From NCBI RefSeq assembly GCF_009497775.1, contig NZ_CP031012.1:682001-746000 (forward strand): DNA of 64,000 nt, read 5' to 3'. The notes beneath the pieces are model-generated. The model ran no database searches and was not told where the DNA came from. It saw only the letters and a program-made list of their open reading frames with translations. Positions 25,863-34,800 of the stretch are shown here, piece after piece. This DNA is from Alcaligenes faecalis (GTDB lineage Bacteria; Pseudomonadota; Gammaproteobacteria; Burkholderiales; Burkholderiaceae_B). Numbering within the stretch: position 1 is the stretch's first letter; every line of letters starts with the position of its first letter. Both the position numbers and the translations under genes were made by a program.

Positions 25863-26666
25863 GTGGCCAAGGACAGGCAGATCAGTATATGCGCGGACGA
25901 TTTTGGCATGGCCCCCGCCGTGGACGAGGCCATACTGAAATTGGCCCAGGCCCGACGCCTGACAGGAACGTCCTGTTTAGTGGATGGGGACAGCTTTGTG
26001 CAAAATGCACCAGCACTGCGCCAGAGCACGCTGCAAAAAGGTTTGCACCTGAATTTTACCGAGTTTGCCTCCCAAGCGGGCGTCTATGCCATGCCTCTCA
26101 AGCAGGTGATTATCCGCAGCCTGTTGCATCGTCTGGATAGTCAGAAGGTCAAGGACAGCGTGGCTCGCCAGCTGGATCGTTTTGAAGACGTGATGGGGCA
26201 GGGTCCGGACTATATCGACGGGCATCAGCATGTGCATCAGTTACCCATGATACGCGAGGCCTTGCTGGCGGAAATGGAGCGTCGTTATGCCGCTTCCATG
26301 CCCTGGCTGCGCTATACCGGCGCCCAGCGCCTGGCCACGGGGTTTGCGTTTAAAGACAGATTCAAGGCGCAGATTATTGCCGGACTAGGTTCCAAGGATT
26401 TGCTGCGTCTGGCCAGAGCCAAGGGCGTCACCTTGAATACCAGTTTTACCGGCGTGTACGACTTTCAGGGGGGCAGGGAGCGCTACAGCGCCCTGGTCAA
26501 GGCCTGGCTGGCCGTGATGCAGCATGGGGACAGCATGATGTGCCATCCTTCCCTGAGCAGCGTGCAGGACGATCCTGTGGGTGTACAGCGCCTGGCGGAG
26601 TACGAGGTGCTGGCAGGCGATGAAATGCAGCAGTGGCTGGATCAATACAGCCTGCGCATTGCCTGA
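25863..26666 (+). CDS. YdjC/ChbG-like sugar deacetylase, LgmC-like
   Basis: A 267-residue carbohydrate deacetylase: CADDFGMAP at about 9-17 and DGHQHVHQLP at about 119-128 supply the Asp and two His metal ligands of the YdjC/ChbG/HpnK family. I chose GTG 25863, with GGAG 7-10 bp before it; a long upstream extension would run through the opposite-strand GtrA-like gene and is rejected. In the lgm model it would deacetylate GlcNAc on the lipid carrier, giving glucosamine. The family also includes hopanoid and chito-oligosaccharide deacetylases. Confidence 0.83.
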   Translation: MAKDRQISICADDFGMAPAVDEAILKLAQARRLTGTSCLVDGDSFVQNAPALRQSTLQKGLHLNFTEFASQAGVYAMPLKQVIIRSLLHRLDSQKVKDSVARQLDRFEDVMGQGPDYIDGHQHVHQLPMIREALLAEMERRYAASMPWLRYTGAQRLATGFAFKDRFKAQIIAGLGSKDLLRLARAKGVTLNTSFTGVYDFQGGRERYSALVKAWLAVMQHGDSMMCHPSLSSVQDDPVGVQRLAEYEVLAGDEMQQWLDQYSLRIA

Positions 26667-26675
26667 GAAAGAAGA

Positions 26676-27272
26676 TTAAGCCGATTGGGCAGGCTGGCTT
26701 TGGCTGCCTTCGCCCAGACTGCGCTGCATGATGACTACATCAATCCATTGCTGGAATTTATAGCCCACGGCTGGCTGAGTGCCCACATGGGCAAAGCCCA
26801 GCGAACGGTGCAGGGCAATCGAGCCACGGCTGTCATGGCCGGAGATGATGGCCACCATTTGCCGCCACGGGCCTTTCTCGCACTCCAGCAGCAATTGTTC
26901 CAGCAAGGCCTTGCCCAGACCTTTGCCAATCTGACCTTGAGCCAGATAGATGGAGTTTTCTACCGTGAAGCGATAGGCAGGGCGGGAGCGATACGTGCCT
27001 GCATAGGCATAGCCCACGATTTGCCCGTCCAGCTCTGCGACCAGCCAGGGCAAGTTTTGCTCGCGCACTTGTATATAGCGGGCGCCCATTTCCTGTTCGT
27101 CTGGCGGGCTTTGTTCAAAGGTCGCCGTGCTGTGCAGCACGTGATAGGCATAGATGTTTTGCACCGCTGACATATCGTCCAGGGTGGCGTGACGTATCAG
27201 CAAGGCGCTGGCGTGATTGCCTTGTGGCAGGGACGCAGAGAAAGGGGCTTGCGTACTCTCGGGGGGGAACAT
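26676..27272 (-). CDS. GNAT N-acetyltransferase, phosphinothricin acetyltransferase-like
   Basis: A 198-residue GNAT protein. The core (about 25-185) carries IRHATLDDMSAVQNIYAYHV at the start, GYAYAGTYRSRPAYRFTVE mid-way, and acetyl-CoA motif A, GQIGKGLGKALLEQL (about 113-127), resembling Pat/Bar and YncA enzymes that acetylate phosphinothricin or methionine sulfoximine. Actual substrate unknown. A 20-residue polar leader precedes the domain; ATG at about 27197 is a shorter alternative. Convergent with the deacetylase. Confidence 0.82.
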   Translation of the reverse strand: MFPPESTQAPFSASLPQGNHASALLIRHATLDDMSAVQNIYAYHVLHSTATFEQSPPDEQEMGARYIQVREQNLPWLVAELDGQIVGYAYAGTYRSRPAYRFTVENSIYLAQGQIGKGLGKALLEQLLLECEKGPWRQMVAIISGHDSRGSIALHRSLGFAHVGTQPAVGYKFQQWIDVVIMQRSLGEGSQSQPAQSA

Positions 27273-27322
27273 ACTATTTTTCCTTTGAACTGATTTAGTT
27301 TATCCCGATTTCAGGAGTTTCT

Positions 27323-27664
27323 ATGCCCTTCCCACACCAGTTTTTGACCGAGCAATTGGCCGTCGCCCCTCAGTTATCGGGAGAGGACATGCAAGCCGTG
27401 GCCGATGCCGGTTTTAAAAGCGTCATCATCAATCGTCCCGATATGGAAGGCGGTCCCGACCAGCCCTTGTCGGCAGACGTGATGAAGGCCGCTCAGGCGG
27501 CAGGCTTGCAGGTGGAGTATCAGCCAGTTGTGGGTAGCGCTATTACTTCTGCTGATGTTGCTCGTTTTGGTCAATTGCTTGAAGCCTTGCCAGGCCCGAC
27601 TTTGGCCTACTGCCGCACGGGTACACGCTGTGCCGTATTGTTCCGTGCATTGAACGAATCCTGA
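27323..27664 (+). CDS. Blh-like TIGR01244 family sulfurtransferase/phosphatase
   Basis: A 113-residue protein of the small dual-specificity-phosphatase-like family (beta-lactamase-hydrolase-like N-domain). It has the family order LAVAPQLSGEDM, INRPDMEGGPDQP, and catalytic loop YCRTGTRCA, with the likely active Cys97. AGGAG precedes the ATG. In some bacteria these act with persulfide dioxygenases in sulfide oxidation, but no such partner is adjacent. Confidence 0.8.
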   Translation: MPFPHQFLTEQLAVAPQLSGEDMQAVADAGFKSVIINRPDMEGGPDQPLSADVMKAAQAAGLQVEYQPVVGSAITSADVARFGQLLEALPGPTLAYCRTGTRCAVLFRALNES

Positions 27665-27751
27665 CCTGGCTCAAGGTTCAGGTCTGTACTAGCTTGTCCT
27701 GTGCCGGTATGCAGCGGTAAGCTATCTGTCTCCATTCAAAGGGGTTATGCC

Positions 27752-28213
27752 ATGTTCAAGAAAATTCTGATTCCAACTGACGGTTCCGAGCTCTCCTCCC
27801 AGGCAGCCAACAAAGGCGTGACCTTTGCCCGCCAAATTGGTGCCGAGGTTCTGGCTTTGCACGTGACGCAGCCTTTTGCTGCCACAGTTGGCTTTGATGG
27901 TATGGCGGCTGCCTATGCCATCACCGACGAGGACTACGACAAGACCGCCAAAGAACAGTCGCAGAAATACCTGCAACAGATTCTGGACCGTGCCGAGACC
28001 GCTGGCGTCAAGGCAACCGGTAAATCCGTATCGAACTTTAATGTGGCCGATGGGATTGTGCAGGTCGCCGAGCAAGAAGGCTGCGACCTGATTTTTATCG
28101 GTAGTCATGGCCGCAGTGGTCTGTCCCGCCTGTTGCTGGGTAGCGTGACCATCAAGGTGCTGAATATGGCCAAGAACACCGTGCTGGTGTACCGCGTTAA
28201 AGAACACGATTAA
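27752..28213 (+). CDS. uspA: Universal stress protein, UspA family
   Basis: A 153-residue UspA domain: KKILIPTDGSELS at the start and the ATP-binding G-2x-G-9x-G(S) pattern in IGSHGRSGLSRLLLGSVT (about 124-141). It is therefore of the ATP-binding class. The ATG at 27752 follows AAAGGGG; the frame extends further upstream without a ribosome site. Followed at once by a strong terminator, so monocistronic. Confidence 0.9.
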   Translation: MFKKILIPTDGSELSSQAANKGVTFARQIGAEVLALHVTQPFAATVGFDGMAAAYAITDEDYDKTAKEQSQKYLQQILDRAETAGVKATGKSVSNFNVADGIVQVAEQEGCDLIFIGSHGRSGLSRLLLGSVTIKVLNMAKNTVLVYRVKEHD

Positions 28214-28232
28214 TACGTTGTTCAGCCCAAAG

Positions 28233-28259
28233 AAAAAACCCGCCTAGGCGGGTTTTTTT
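28233..28259 (+). terminator. Rho-independent terminator after uspA
   Basis: Stem aaaaaacccgcc / ggcgggtttttt with a 2-4-nt loop and a T7 run, 20 bp past the uspA stop. Confidence 0.9.
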
Positions 28260-28447
28260 GCCGCTGGGCCGCCCCAGGGCAAATAGGGGGCAGCAAGCCG
28301 AAGGCGCAGCGTGGGGGCTTTTTTTGTGCCTGCCATAAGGAGGCCTGTCAGCGGCTGGCTTTAATTGGATATATCAGGCGTTTCTGCTGTTTTCGTTTAG
28401 CGGCGACAGATCTTGAACAGCGCTGTCAGAAACATGTGCCGCTCACC
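28260..28447. other. Gap between uspA and fdsD with a GC-rich intergenic motif
   Basis: No gene. At 28286-28318 lies a GC-rich phrase (gggggcagcaagccgaagg...gtgggggc) followed by T7. From memory, similar phrases recur between genes in many Burkholderiales; only one copy is in this window. It may act as a second terminator for uspA. Confidence 0.4.
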
Positions 28448-28699
28448 TTAGTGGCTACGTGGCTCCAGCTGCTGTTTGTGGGTCACGACTGCCTGCAAAA
28501 CAATAGGCAAGAGCTCGCCATCCTCGCTTTTACCGCTGGGGTTTTGCTCCACAAAATCCAGCAGGGAGCGACGCATGCGCGGGTCCCAGAACTTCTGGAT
28601 ATGTTCCGCAATCTCGCGCAGACCTTGCTCCCGATTGCTCAGGACTTCAAAAAACTGGCCGATCTGGTTGGCCATAGGAATCAAAGGAACAATATTCAT
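28448..28699 (-). CDS. fdsD: Formate dehydrogenase delta subunit FdsD
   Basis: An 83-residue acidic-helical protein with the FdsD signature MANQIGQFFEV, HIQKFWDPRMRRSLLDF. It is a small accessory subunit of the soluble NAD-dependent formate dehydrogenase. It overlaps the end of fdsC by 4 bp and is the last gene of fdsGBACD. No metal-binding motif is seen. Confidence 0.9.
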   Translation of the reverse strand: MNIVPLIPMANQIGQFFEVLSNREQGLREIAEHIQKFWDPRMRRSLLDFVEQNPSGKSEDGELLPIVLQAVVTHKQQLEPRSH

Positions 28700-29562
28700 G
28701 GTGATGTGGCCGAGCGGGACTCGGCAGAATTCAGGTAGTGGGGATGGCTGTACAGCGTGAAGCTGCGGTCACGGGCAAAGGCGGCCAGCATGACACCCAG
28801 TTCATCGGCAATCTGCACGGCATAGGCGGTGGGGGCGGAGACCGCCACCACAAAGTTGACGCCCATGGCAGCGGCCTTCTGGACCATCTCGAAGCTGGCA
28901 CGGCTGGAGATCAGCACCATGCCAGAGCGGGGATCAATATCGTTGCGCAGCATGTGGCCCAGCAGCTTGTCCAGCGCGTTGTGGCGACCCACATCTTCGC
29001 GCACGGCCAGGATGTCGCCTTGCAGATTGCACCAGGCGGCGGCATGAGTAGCCCCTGTCAGGCGGTGCAAGGGCTGGCTGGAACGAAGGGCATCCAGAGC
29101 CTGGAAGATGGCGGCGGCATCGGGGCTGTGCTCGGGAGCGTCCAGACGGGGCAGTTGTCGGCGTACCTCGTCCAGGCTTTCCAGACCACACAGACCACAG
29201 CCCGTACGGCCAGCAAGCTGGCGGCGACGGGCTTTGAGCTGATGCTGGCAGGCACTGGCAATCTCGATTTGCAGCAGGCTGCCGCGCTCGCCCTCCAGCA
29301 CATCCACGCCGCGTATATCGTCAGCCGTACGGATGATGCCCTCGGTCATGGAAAATCCGTAAGCCAGATCTTCCAGATCGCTGGGGCTGCACAACAAGGC
29401 ACTATGGCTGATGCCATTGAATTCCAGGGCAACTGCCTGTTCGCGCGCCAGCGCATCCTGATCCTCTTGGGGCAGGTTGTCAGCTTGTGCTTCAGCTGGG
29501 GTACGCGCCTGCCGCCATACGGTGGCAGGCGCGCTGGCATCACGAAAATCTGCCTGGCTCAC
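28696..29562 (-). CDS. fdsC: Formate dehydrogenase sulfurtransferase FdsC/FdhD
   Basis: A 288-residue FdhD-family protein that passes sulfur to the molybdenum cofactor before insertion into FdsA. It has the paired cysteines GCGLCG (about 137) and later VGRHNALDKLLG and SSRASFEMVQK segments of the family. The best start is GTG 29562: AAGGAG lies 8-13 bp upstream, giving a 31-bp gap to fdsA. A longer ATG frame from 29625 would overlap fdsA and lacks such a site. Confidence 0.9.
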   Translation of the reverse strand: MSQADFRDASAPATVWRQARTPAEAQADNLPQEDQDALAREQAVALEFNGISHSALLCSPSDLEDLAYGFSMTEGIIRTADDIRGVDVLEGERGSLLQIEIASACQHQLKARRRQLAGRTGCGLCGLESLDEVRRQLPRLDAPEHSPDAAAIFQALDALRSSQPLHRLTGATHAAAWCNLQGDILAVREDVGRHNALDKLLGHMLRNDIDPRSGMVLISSRASFEMVQKAAAMGVNFVVAVSAPTAYAVQIADELGVMLAAFARDRSFTLYSHPHYLNSAESRSATSP

Positions 29563-29593
29563 GTGGCAACTCCTTAGGGCCTGTTGGGACGCA

Positions 29594-32515
29594 TCATACT
29601 TTCGCGACGGCCTCGGCATGCTCATGCGAGTGGCTGTGATCCGCCTGGGCCAAATCCTCGGCCGGGACGGTCTCGCCTTGCAGGAGACGCTGCTGAATAT
29701 CGTGGAAACGGTTCCAGCGATTTTGCCAGGCCGACTCGGAGGTCACGCGCTGAATCTGTACCGCTGTCACCTTGTACTCGGGGCAGTTGGTTGCCCAGTC
29801 CGAGTTGTTGGTGGTGACCACGTTGGCGCCCGACTCGGGAAAGTGGAAAGTAGTATAGACCACCCCTGGCTGCACCCGTTCGGTCACCGTCGCACGCAAG
29901 GCAGTCTCGCCCGCACGGCTCTTGACCGAGACCTTGTCGCCACTGCGAATGCCACGATCTTCGGCATCCACCGGGTGAATTTCCAGCAAGTCTTCCGCAT
30001 GCCAGGCCACGTTGTCGGTACGGCGGGTTTGTGCGCCCACGTTGTATTGCGACAGGATGCGGCCGGTCGTCAGCAGCAAGGGGAACTTGCGGCTGCTGCG
30101 TTCCTCGGTAGGCACGTATTGGGTCAGCATGAAGCGGCCCTTGCCACGCACGAACTCGTCGATGTGCATGGTGGGGGTGCCTTCAGGCGCCTGCTCGTTG
30201 CAAGGCCATTGCACGCTGCCACCCAGTTCCTGGATGCGATCGTAGGACACGCCGGTAAAGGTCGGTGTCAGGCGGGCGATCTCGTCCATGATCTGGCCGG
30301 GATGCTCGTAGCTCATGGGGTAGCCCAGTGCACGGGCCAGGGCGCAGGTAACTTCCCAGTCGGCCATGCCAGCTTTGGGCTCCATCACTTTGCGTACGCG
30401 CGAAATGCGGCGCTCGGCATTGGTGAAGGTGCCATCTTTTTCCAGGAAGGACGAACCGGGCAGGAACACATGGGCGTACTTGGCGGTTTCGTTCAGGAAC
30501 AGATCCTGCACCACCACACACTCCATGGCGGCCATGGCGGCGGCCACGTGCTGGGTGTTCGGGTCGGACTGAACAATGTCCTCACCCTGGCAGTACAGAC
30601 CCTTGAAGCTGCCACTCAAGGCGGCGTCAAACATATTGGGAATGCGCAGGCCGGGTTCGGATTGCAGAGGCACGCCCCAGGCTTGTTCAAACAGCGAACG
30701 AACCTGATTGTCCGAGACGTGACGGTAGCCGGGGAACTCGTGCGGGAAGGAGCCCATATCGCAGGAGCCTTGCACGTTGTTCTGACCACGCAGCGGGTTC
30801 ACACCCACGCCTTCACGGCCCACGTTGCCGGTGGCCATGGCCAGGTTGGCAATGGCCATCACGGTGGTGGAGCCCTGGCTGTGTTCTGTCACGCCCAGAC
30901 CGTAGTAAATCGAGCCGTTGCCGCCGGTGGCGTACAGACGGGCTGCGCCACGGATGTCGTCTGCGGACACGCCACAGATCTCGGCCATGGCTTCTGGCGA
31001 GTTCTGGGGCTGGCTGACAAAGCTGCGCCATTCATTGAAGGCAGCGGTATCGCAGCGCTCGGCCACATAGCTTTCGTTCACCAGATTTTCGGTAACGATA
31101 ACGTGGGCCATGGCGGTCAGCATGGCGGTGTTGGTGCCTGGACGCAGGGGCAGGTGGTAGTCGGCCTGGATGTGCGGCGAGCTGACCAGTTCGGTCTGGC
31201 GCGGGTCGATCACGATCAGGCGGGCACCTTGGCGCAGGCGGCGTTTCAGGCGCGATGCAAATACGGGGTGGGCGGCGCTGGGGTTGGCACCCATCACGAT
31301 CACCACGTCGGTGTGCATCACCGAGTCAAAGGTTTGCGTACCGGCGGACTCACCCAGGGTCATCTTCAGGCCGTAGCCGGTAGGGGAGTGACACACGCGG
31401 GCGCAGGTGTCCACGTTGTTGGTGCCAAAGGCGGCGCGAACCAGCTTTTGCACCAGATAGGTTTCTTCGTTGGTACAACGCGAGGAGGTAATACCGCCCA
31501 CAGCGTCACGACCGTGCTGATCCTGAATGCGACGGAATTCGGAGGCGGCGTAATTGATGGCCTCGTCCCACGACACTTCCTGCCAAGGATCCGTAATGCT
31601 CTTGCGTATCATGGGGCTCAGGATACGGTCCTGGTGAGTGGCGTAACCCCAGGCGAAACGGCCTTTGACGCAGGCGTGGCCACGGTTGGCCTTGCCGTCT
31701 TTCCAGGGCGTCATGCGAATGACCTTGTCGCCCTTCATCTCGGCCTTGAAGCCACAACCCACACCGCAGTAAGCGCAGGTGGTGATGACGGCGTGTTCGG
31801 GCTGACCCAGATCGATGACGGATTTTTCCATCAGGGAAGAGGTCGGGCAGGCCTGGACACAAGCACCACAGGACACGCAATCGCTGCCCAGGAAACCGTC
31901 GTTCTGACCGGCGGTGACACGTGCTTCAAAACCGCGTTTGTCGATAGTCAGTGCAAAGGTGCCCTGAACTTCCTCACAGGCGCGCACGCAGCGATTGCAG
32001 ACAATGCACTTGCTGGAGTCGTAGGCAAAGTAGGGGTTGGAGTCGTCGGTGGTGTCGTCCAAGTGGTTGGCACCATCAAAGCCATAACGCACGCTGCGCA
32101 GGCCCACAACACCGGCCATGTCTTGCAGTTCGCAATTACCGTTGGCAGGACAGGTCAGGCAGTCCAGCGGGTGATCGGAGATGTACAGCTCCATCACGTT
32201 GCGGCGCAGCTTGTGCAGGGTGTCGTTTTCGGTTTGGACAACCATGCCTTCTTCCACCAGGGTGGTGCAGGAAGCAGGGTGGCCGCGACGGCCCTCAATG
32301 TCCACCAGGCACAGACGGCAGGAGCCAAACGCTTCCAGCGAATCGGTGGCGCACAGCTTGGGAATATTGATGCCGGCCAAGGCGGCCGCGTGCATCACGG
32401 AAGTGCCAACGGGCACTTCAATCAATTTGCCATCAATGGTCAGGTTGACCATCTCGGTCTGGGTCGAGGCTGGGGTGCCCAGGTCACGTTCGCGTACGGC
32501 GACTGTTTCTTTCAT
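29594..32515 (-). CDS. fdsA: NAD-dependent formate dehydrogenase alpha subunit FdsA
   Basis: A 973-residue catalytic subunit oxidising formate to CO2. Domains in order: 2Fe-2S ferredoxin (about 24-100; CATDSLEAFGSCRLC), His-Cys cluster (HPLDCLTCPANGNCE), two 4Fe-4S sites (CIVCNRC, CVSCGAC), MopB cluster CAYCGVGC, and the bis-MGD domain with the active Cys-His in RVCHSPTGYG. Cysteine, not selenocysteine, is used. ATG 32515 follows GGAGAT. It lies 13 bp after fdsB. The cytoplasmic complex hands electrons to FdsB for NAD+ reduction. Confidence 0.96.
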   Translation of the reverse strand: MKETVAVRERDLGTPASTQTEMVNLTIDGKLIEVPVGTSVMHAAALAGINIPKLCATDSLEAFGSCRLCLVDIEGRRGHPASCTTLVEEGMVVQTENDTLHKLRRNVMELYISDHPLDCLTCPANGNCELQDMAGVVGLRSVRYGFDGANHLDDTTDDSNPYFAYDSSKCIVCNRCVRACEEVQGTFALTIDKRGFEARVTAGQNDGFLGSDCVSCGACVQACPTSSLMEKSVIDLGQPEHAVITTCAYCGVGCGFKAEMKGDKVIRMTPWKDGKANRGHACVKGRFAWGYATHQDRILSPMIRKSITDPWQEVSWDEAINYAASEFRRIQDQHGRDAVGGITSSRCTNEETYLVQKLVRAAFGTNNVDTCARVCHSPTGYGLKMTLGESAGTQTFDSVMHTDVVIVMGANPSAAHPVFASRLKRRLRQGARLIVIDPRQTELVSSPHIQADYHLPLRPGTNTAMLTAMAHVIVTENLVNESYVAERCDTAAFNEWRSFVSQPQNSPEAMAEICGVSADDIRGAARLYATGGNGSIYYGLGVTEHSQGSTTVMAIANLAMATGNVGREGVGVNPLRGQNNVQGSCDMGSFPHEFPGYRHVSDNQVRSLFEQAWGVPLQSEPGLRIPNMFDAALSGSFKGLYCQGEDIVQSDPNTQHVAAAMAAMECVVVQDLFLNETAKYAHVFLPGSSFLEKDGTFTNAERRISRVRKVMEPKAGMADWEVTCALARALGYPMSYEHPGQIMDEIARLTPTFTGVSYDRIQELGGSVQWPCNEQAPEGTPTMHIDEFVRGKGRFMLTQYVPTEERSSRKFPLLLTTGRILSQYNVGAQTRRTDNVAWHAEDLLEIHPVDAEDRGIRSGDKVSVKSRAGETALRATVTERVQPGVVYTTFHFPESGANVVTTNNSDWATNCPEYKVTAVQIQRVTSESAWQNRWNRFHDIQQRLLQGETVPAEDLAQADHSHSHEHAEAVAKV

Positions 32516-32528
32516 GGTGATCTCCGTC

Positions 32529-34097
32529 TTAGACCTTGGCCAGGTCCTGCTCGGTTTGCGGGGCCAGTCCAAAATCCTGGGGGAAGTGTTCCAGCGCGGA
32601 CAGGACGGGATAAGGGGTCATGCCGCCCAAGGCGCACAAGGACCCGGAGAACATGGTGTCGCACAGATCGCGCAGCAGCTCGAGATGGTTGTCCATATCT
32701 TCGCGGCGACGGATCTTCTGAATGGTCTCCACTCCACGCGTAGAGCCGATGCGACAGGGGGTGCATTTGCCACAGGATTCGATGGCACAGAACTCCATGG
32801 CGTATTGCGCCATGTGGGCCATGTCTACTGTGTCGTCAAAGGCCACCAGACCGCCGTGACCGACCATGGCATTGATCTTCATGTAGGCTTCGTAGTCCAG
32901 CGGGACATCCCACTGGTGCTCGGGCAGATAGGCACCCAATGGGCCACCGACTTGCACTGCACGCAAGGGACGACCGCTGGCGCTGCCGCCACCGTAGTCG
33001 TACAGCAATTCGCGCAGGGTGACGCCAAAGGCTTTTTCCACCAGGCCACCGTTTTGCAGATTGCCGGTCAGCTGGAAGGCCAATGTGCCACGCGAGCGGC
33101 CCATGCCGTAGTTCTGGTAGTAGGCACCGCCCTTGGCCAGAATCACCGGTACGGAAGCCAGCGACACTACGTTATTGATGACGGTAGGCTGACCAAACAA
33201 ACCCTTGATGGCAGGCAGTGGCGGCTTCACACGCACCACGCCACGCTTGCCTTCCAGGCTGTCGAGCAGGGCGGTTTCTTCGCCACAGATATAGGCACCC
33301 GCTGCCTTGCGTACTTCCAGATCGAACTCGCAGCCGCTTCCCTGAATGTTCTTGCCCAGCCAGCCTGCTGCGCGCGCTGCCACAATGGCTTCGTTCAGCG
33401 CCTGCACGGCCAGCGGGTATTCGGAACGCACGTAGATGTAGCCATAGGTCGCGCCGACGGCCAGACCGGCAATCGCCATGCCTTCAACCAGACACAGGGG
33501 ATCGCCTTCCATCAACATGCGATCCGAAAACGTGCCCGAGTCGCCTTCGTCGGCATTACAGACAATGTATTTCTGCTGTGCCGGAGTGTTCAGCACCGTG
33601 TTCCACTTGATGCCGGTCGGGAAAGCGGCACCGCCACGACCACGCAGGCCGGAGTCGGTCACTTCTTTCACAATCGCGGCTGGCTCCATGGCCAGTGCTT
33701 TGCTCAAACCTTCAAAGCCACCACAGGCCTGATAGTCGGCCACGCTGACCGGATCAATAATGCCCACGCGGGCAAAAGTCAGGCGTTCCTGGTTCTTCAG
33801 GTAGGGGATGGCGTCTGTCAGACCGTGGCACAACTTATGTGCACCGCCTTGCAGGAAACCGGCGTCAAACAAACCGGGTAAATCTTCAGTCTGGACAGGG
33901 CCGTAAGCGACACGGCCTTCAGCCGTTTGCACTTCAACCATGGGCTCCAGCCACAGCAAACCGCGCGAGCCATTGCGCACGATCTGTACGTCCAGGCCGC
34001 GCTCCTGGGCTTGAGTAGCCAGTTGCTGGGCAATCTCATGGGCGCCCATGGCGACCGCCGCGGTGTCGCGCGGAACGTAAATGGTAATGGTGCTCAT
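32529..34097 (-). CDS. fdsB: NAD-dependent formate dehydrogenase beta subunit FdsB (NuoF-like diaphorase)
   Basis: A 522-residue FMN/NAD(H) subunit. An N-terminal thioredoxin-like region (about 1-110) is followed by the NuoF-type core: GRGGAAFPTGIKW for FMN and NADH, ICGEETALLDSLEGKRG, and the 4Fe-4S motif ESCGKCTPCRIG. It reduces NAD+ with electrons from FdsA. It overlaps fdsG by 4 bp (ATGA). Confidence 0.95.
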   Translation of the reverse strand: MSTITIYVPRDTAAVAMGAHEIAQQLATQAQERGLDVQIVRNGSRGLLWLEPMVEVQTAEGRVAYGPVQTEDLPGLFDAGFLQGGAHKLCHGLTDAIPYLKNQERLTFARVGIIDPVSVADYQACGGFEGLSKALAMEPAAIVKEVTDSGLRGRGGAAFPTGIKWNTVLNTPAQQKYIVCNADEGDSGTFSDRMLMEGDPLCLVEGMAIAGLAVGATYGYIYVRSEYPLAVQALNEAIVAARAAGWLGKNIQGSGCEFDLEVRKAAGAYICGEETALLDSLEGKRGVVRVKPPLPAIKGLFGQPTVINNVVSLASVPVILAKGGAYYQNYGMGRSRGTLAFQLTGNLQNGGLVEKAFGVTLRELLYDYGGGSASGRPLRAVQVGGPLGAYLPEHQWDVPLDYEAYMKINAMVGHGGLVAFDDTVDMAHMAQYAMEFCAIESCGKCTPCRIGSTRGVETIQKIRRREDMDNHLELLRDLCDTMFSGSLCALGGMTPYPVLSALEHFPQDFGLAPQTEQDLAKV

Positions 34098-34600
34098 GAC
34101 TGGGCCTCCTGGCTGCTTAGCAGGGCGTCCAGTTTTTCGGGGGTGACGCGTGCATGGGGTACGCCATCGAGCATGACGGCGGGGGACTGAGCACAGAGGC
34201 CCAGACAGTAGACCGGCTCCAGCGTGTACTGGCCGTCGTCACTGTTCTCGTGAAAGTCGCAGTTCAGGCGGCGACGGGCATGAGCGCTCAACTCCAGTCC
34301 GCCCCGCGCCTGACAGGCTTCGGCCCGACAGATTTCCAGGGTATGAGTCGCGTGGGGCTGGGTGCGGAAGTGGGCGTAGAAAGAGATAACGCCATGGATT
34401 TCCGCCCGGGACAGGGCTAGCTGTTCGGCCAGCACCGGCACCACGGACTCGGGAATACAGGCAATCCGGTCCTGAATCGTGTGCAAAATAGGCAACAGGT
34501 TACCTTTTTGGCCAGCGTGCTCCTGCACGGCCTGCAAGGCGACCTCTTCAGGAGTCAGACCGGACAGGTCCTGCTCCTGGGCATGAGGGGATGTTTGCAT
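34094..34600 (-). CDS. fdsG: NAD-dependent formate dehydrogenase gamma subunit FdsG (NuoE-like)
   Basis: A 168-residue 2Fe-2S thioredoxin-fold subunit like NuoE. The cluster cysteines lie in EICRAEACQARGG and YCLGLCAQSPAVMLDG. It is the first gene of fdsGBACD and forms the diaphorase with FdsB. The start at 34600 is 200 bp from the divergent regulator gene. Confidence 0.93.
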   Translation of the reverse strand: MQTSPHAQEQDLSGLTPEEVALQAVQEHAGQKGNLLPILHTIQDRIACIPESVVPVLAEQLALSRAEIHGVISFYAHFRTQPHATHTLEICRAEACQARGGLELSAHARRRLNCDFHENSDDGQYTLEPVYCLGLCAQSPAVMLDGVPHARVTPEKLDALLSSQEAQS

Positions 34601-34800
34601 GTCCTGTGTGCGCGGTGCCCGGGTTAGGAGCCTGCGCCTCCATGTTTTTTATGCACGGCTGTGCATATTATTTGACTGTGTTTTCTCCCGTAATCTAACG
34701 ACTTAAGTCCATAACTTCAATAAGCAATATTTCGCATATATAATGTTTGGTACATGCAGCACAAAACATAAATACGAAAACACACTGGTCTAAAAAACAC
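34601..34800. promoter_or_regulatory. Divergent fdsG / fdsR promoter region
   Basis: A 200-bp gap, markedly AT-rich between about 34645 and 34800 (for example gcatattatttgact and gcatatataatg). It should hold both promoters and the regulator site. I can define no single operator with confidence. Confidence 0.5.

Noticed and set aside
29477..32743. 1088-codon open frame on the plus strand opposite fdsA
   Set aside because: It is a shadow of the GC-biased third positions of fdsA; no recognisable domain, composition rich in His/Gly/Val, no ribosome site.
32181..33881. 566-codon plus-strand frame opposite fdsB
   Set aside because: Antisense shadow of fdsA/fdsB with no known fold or start signal.
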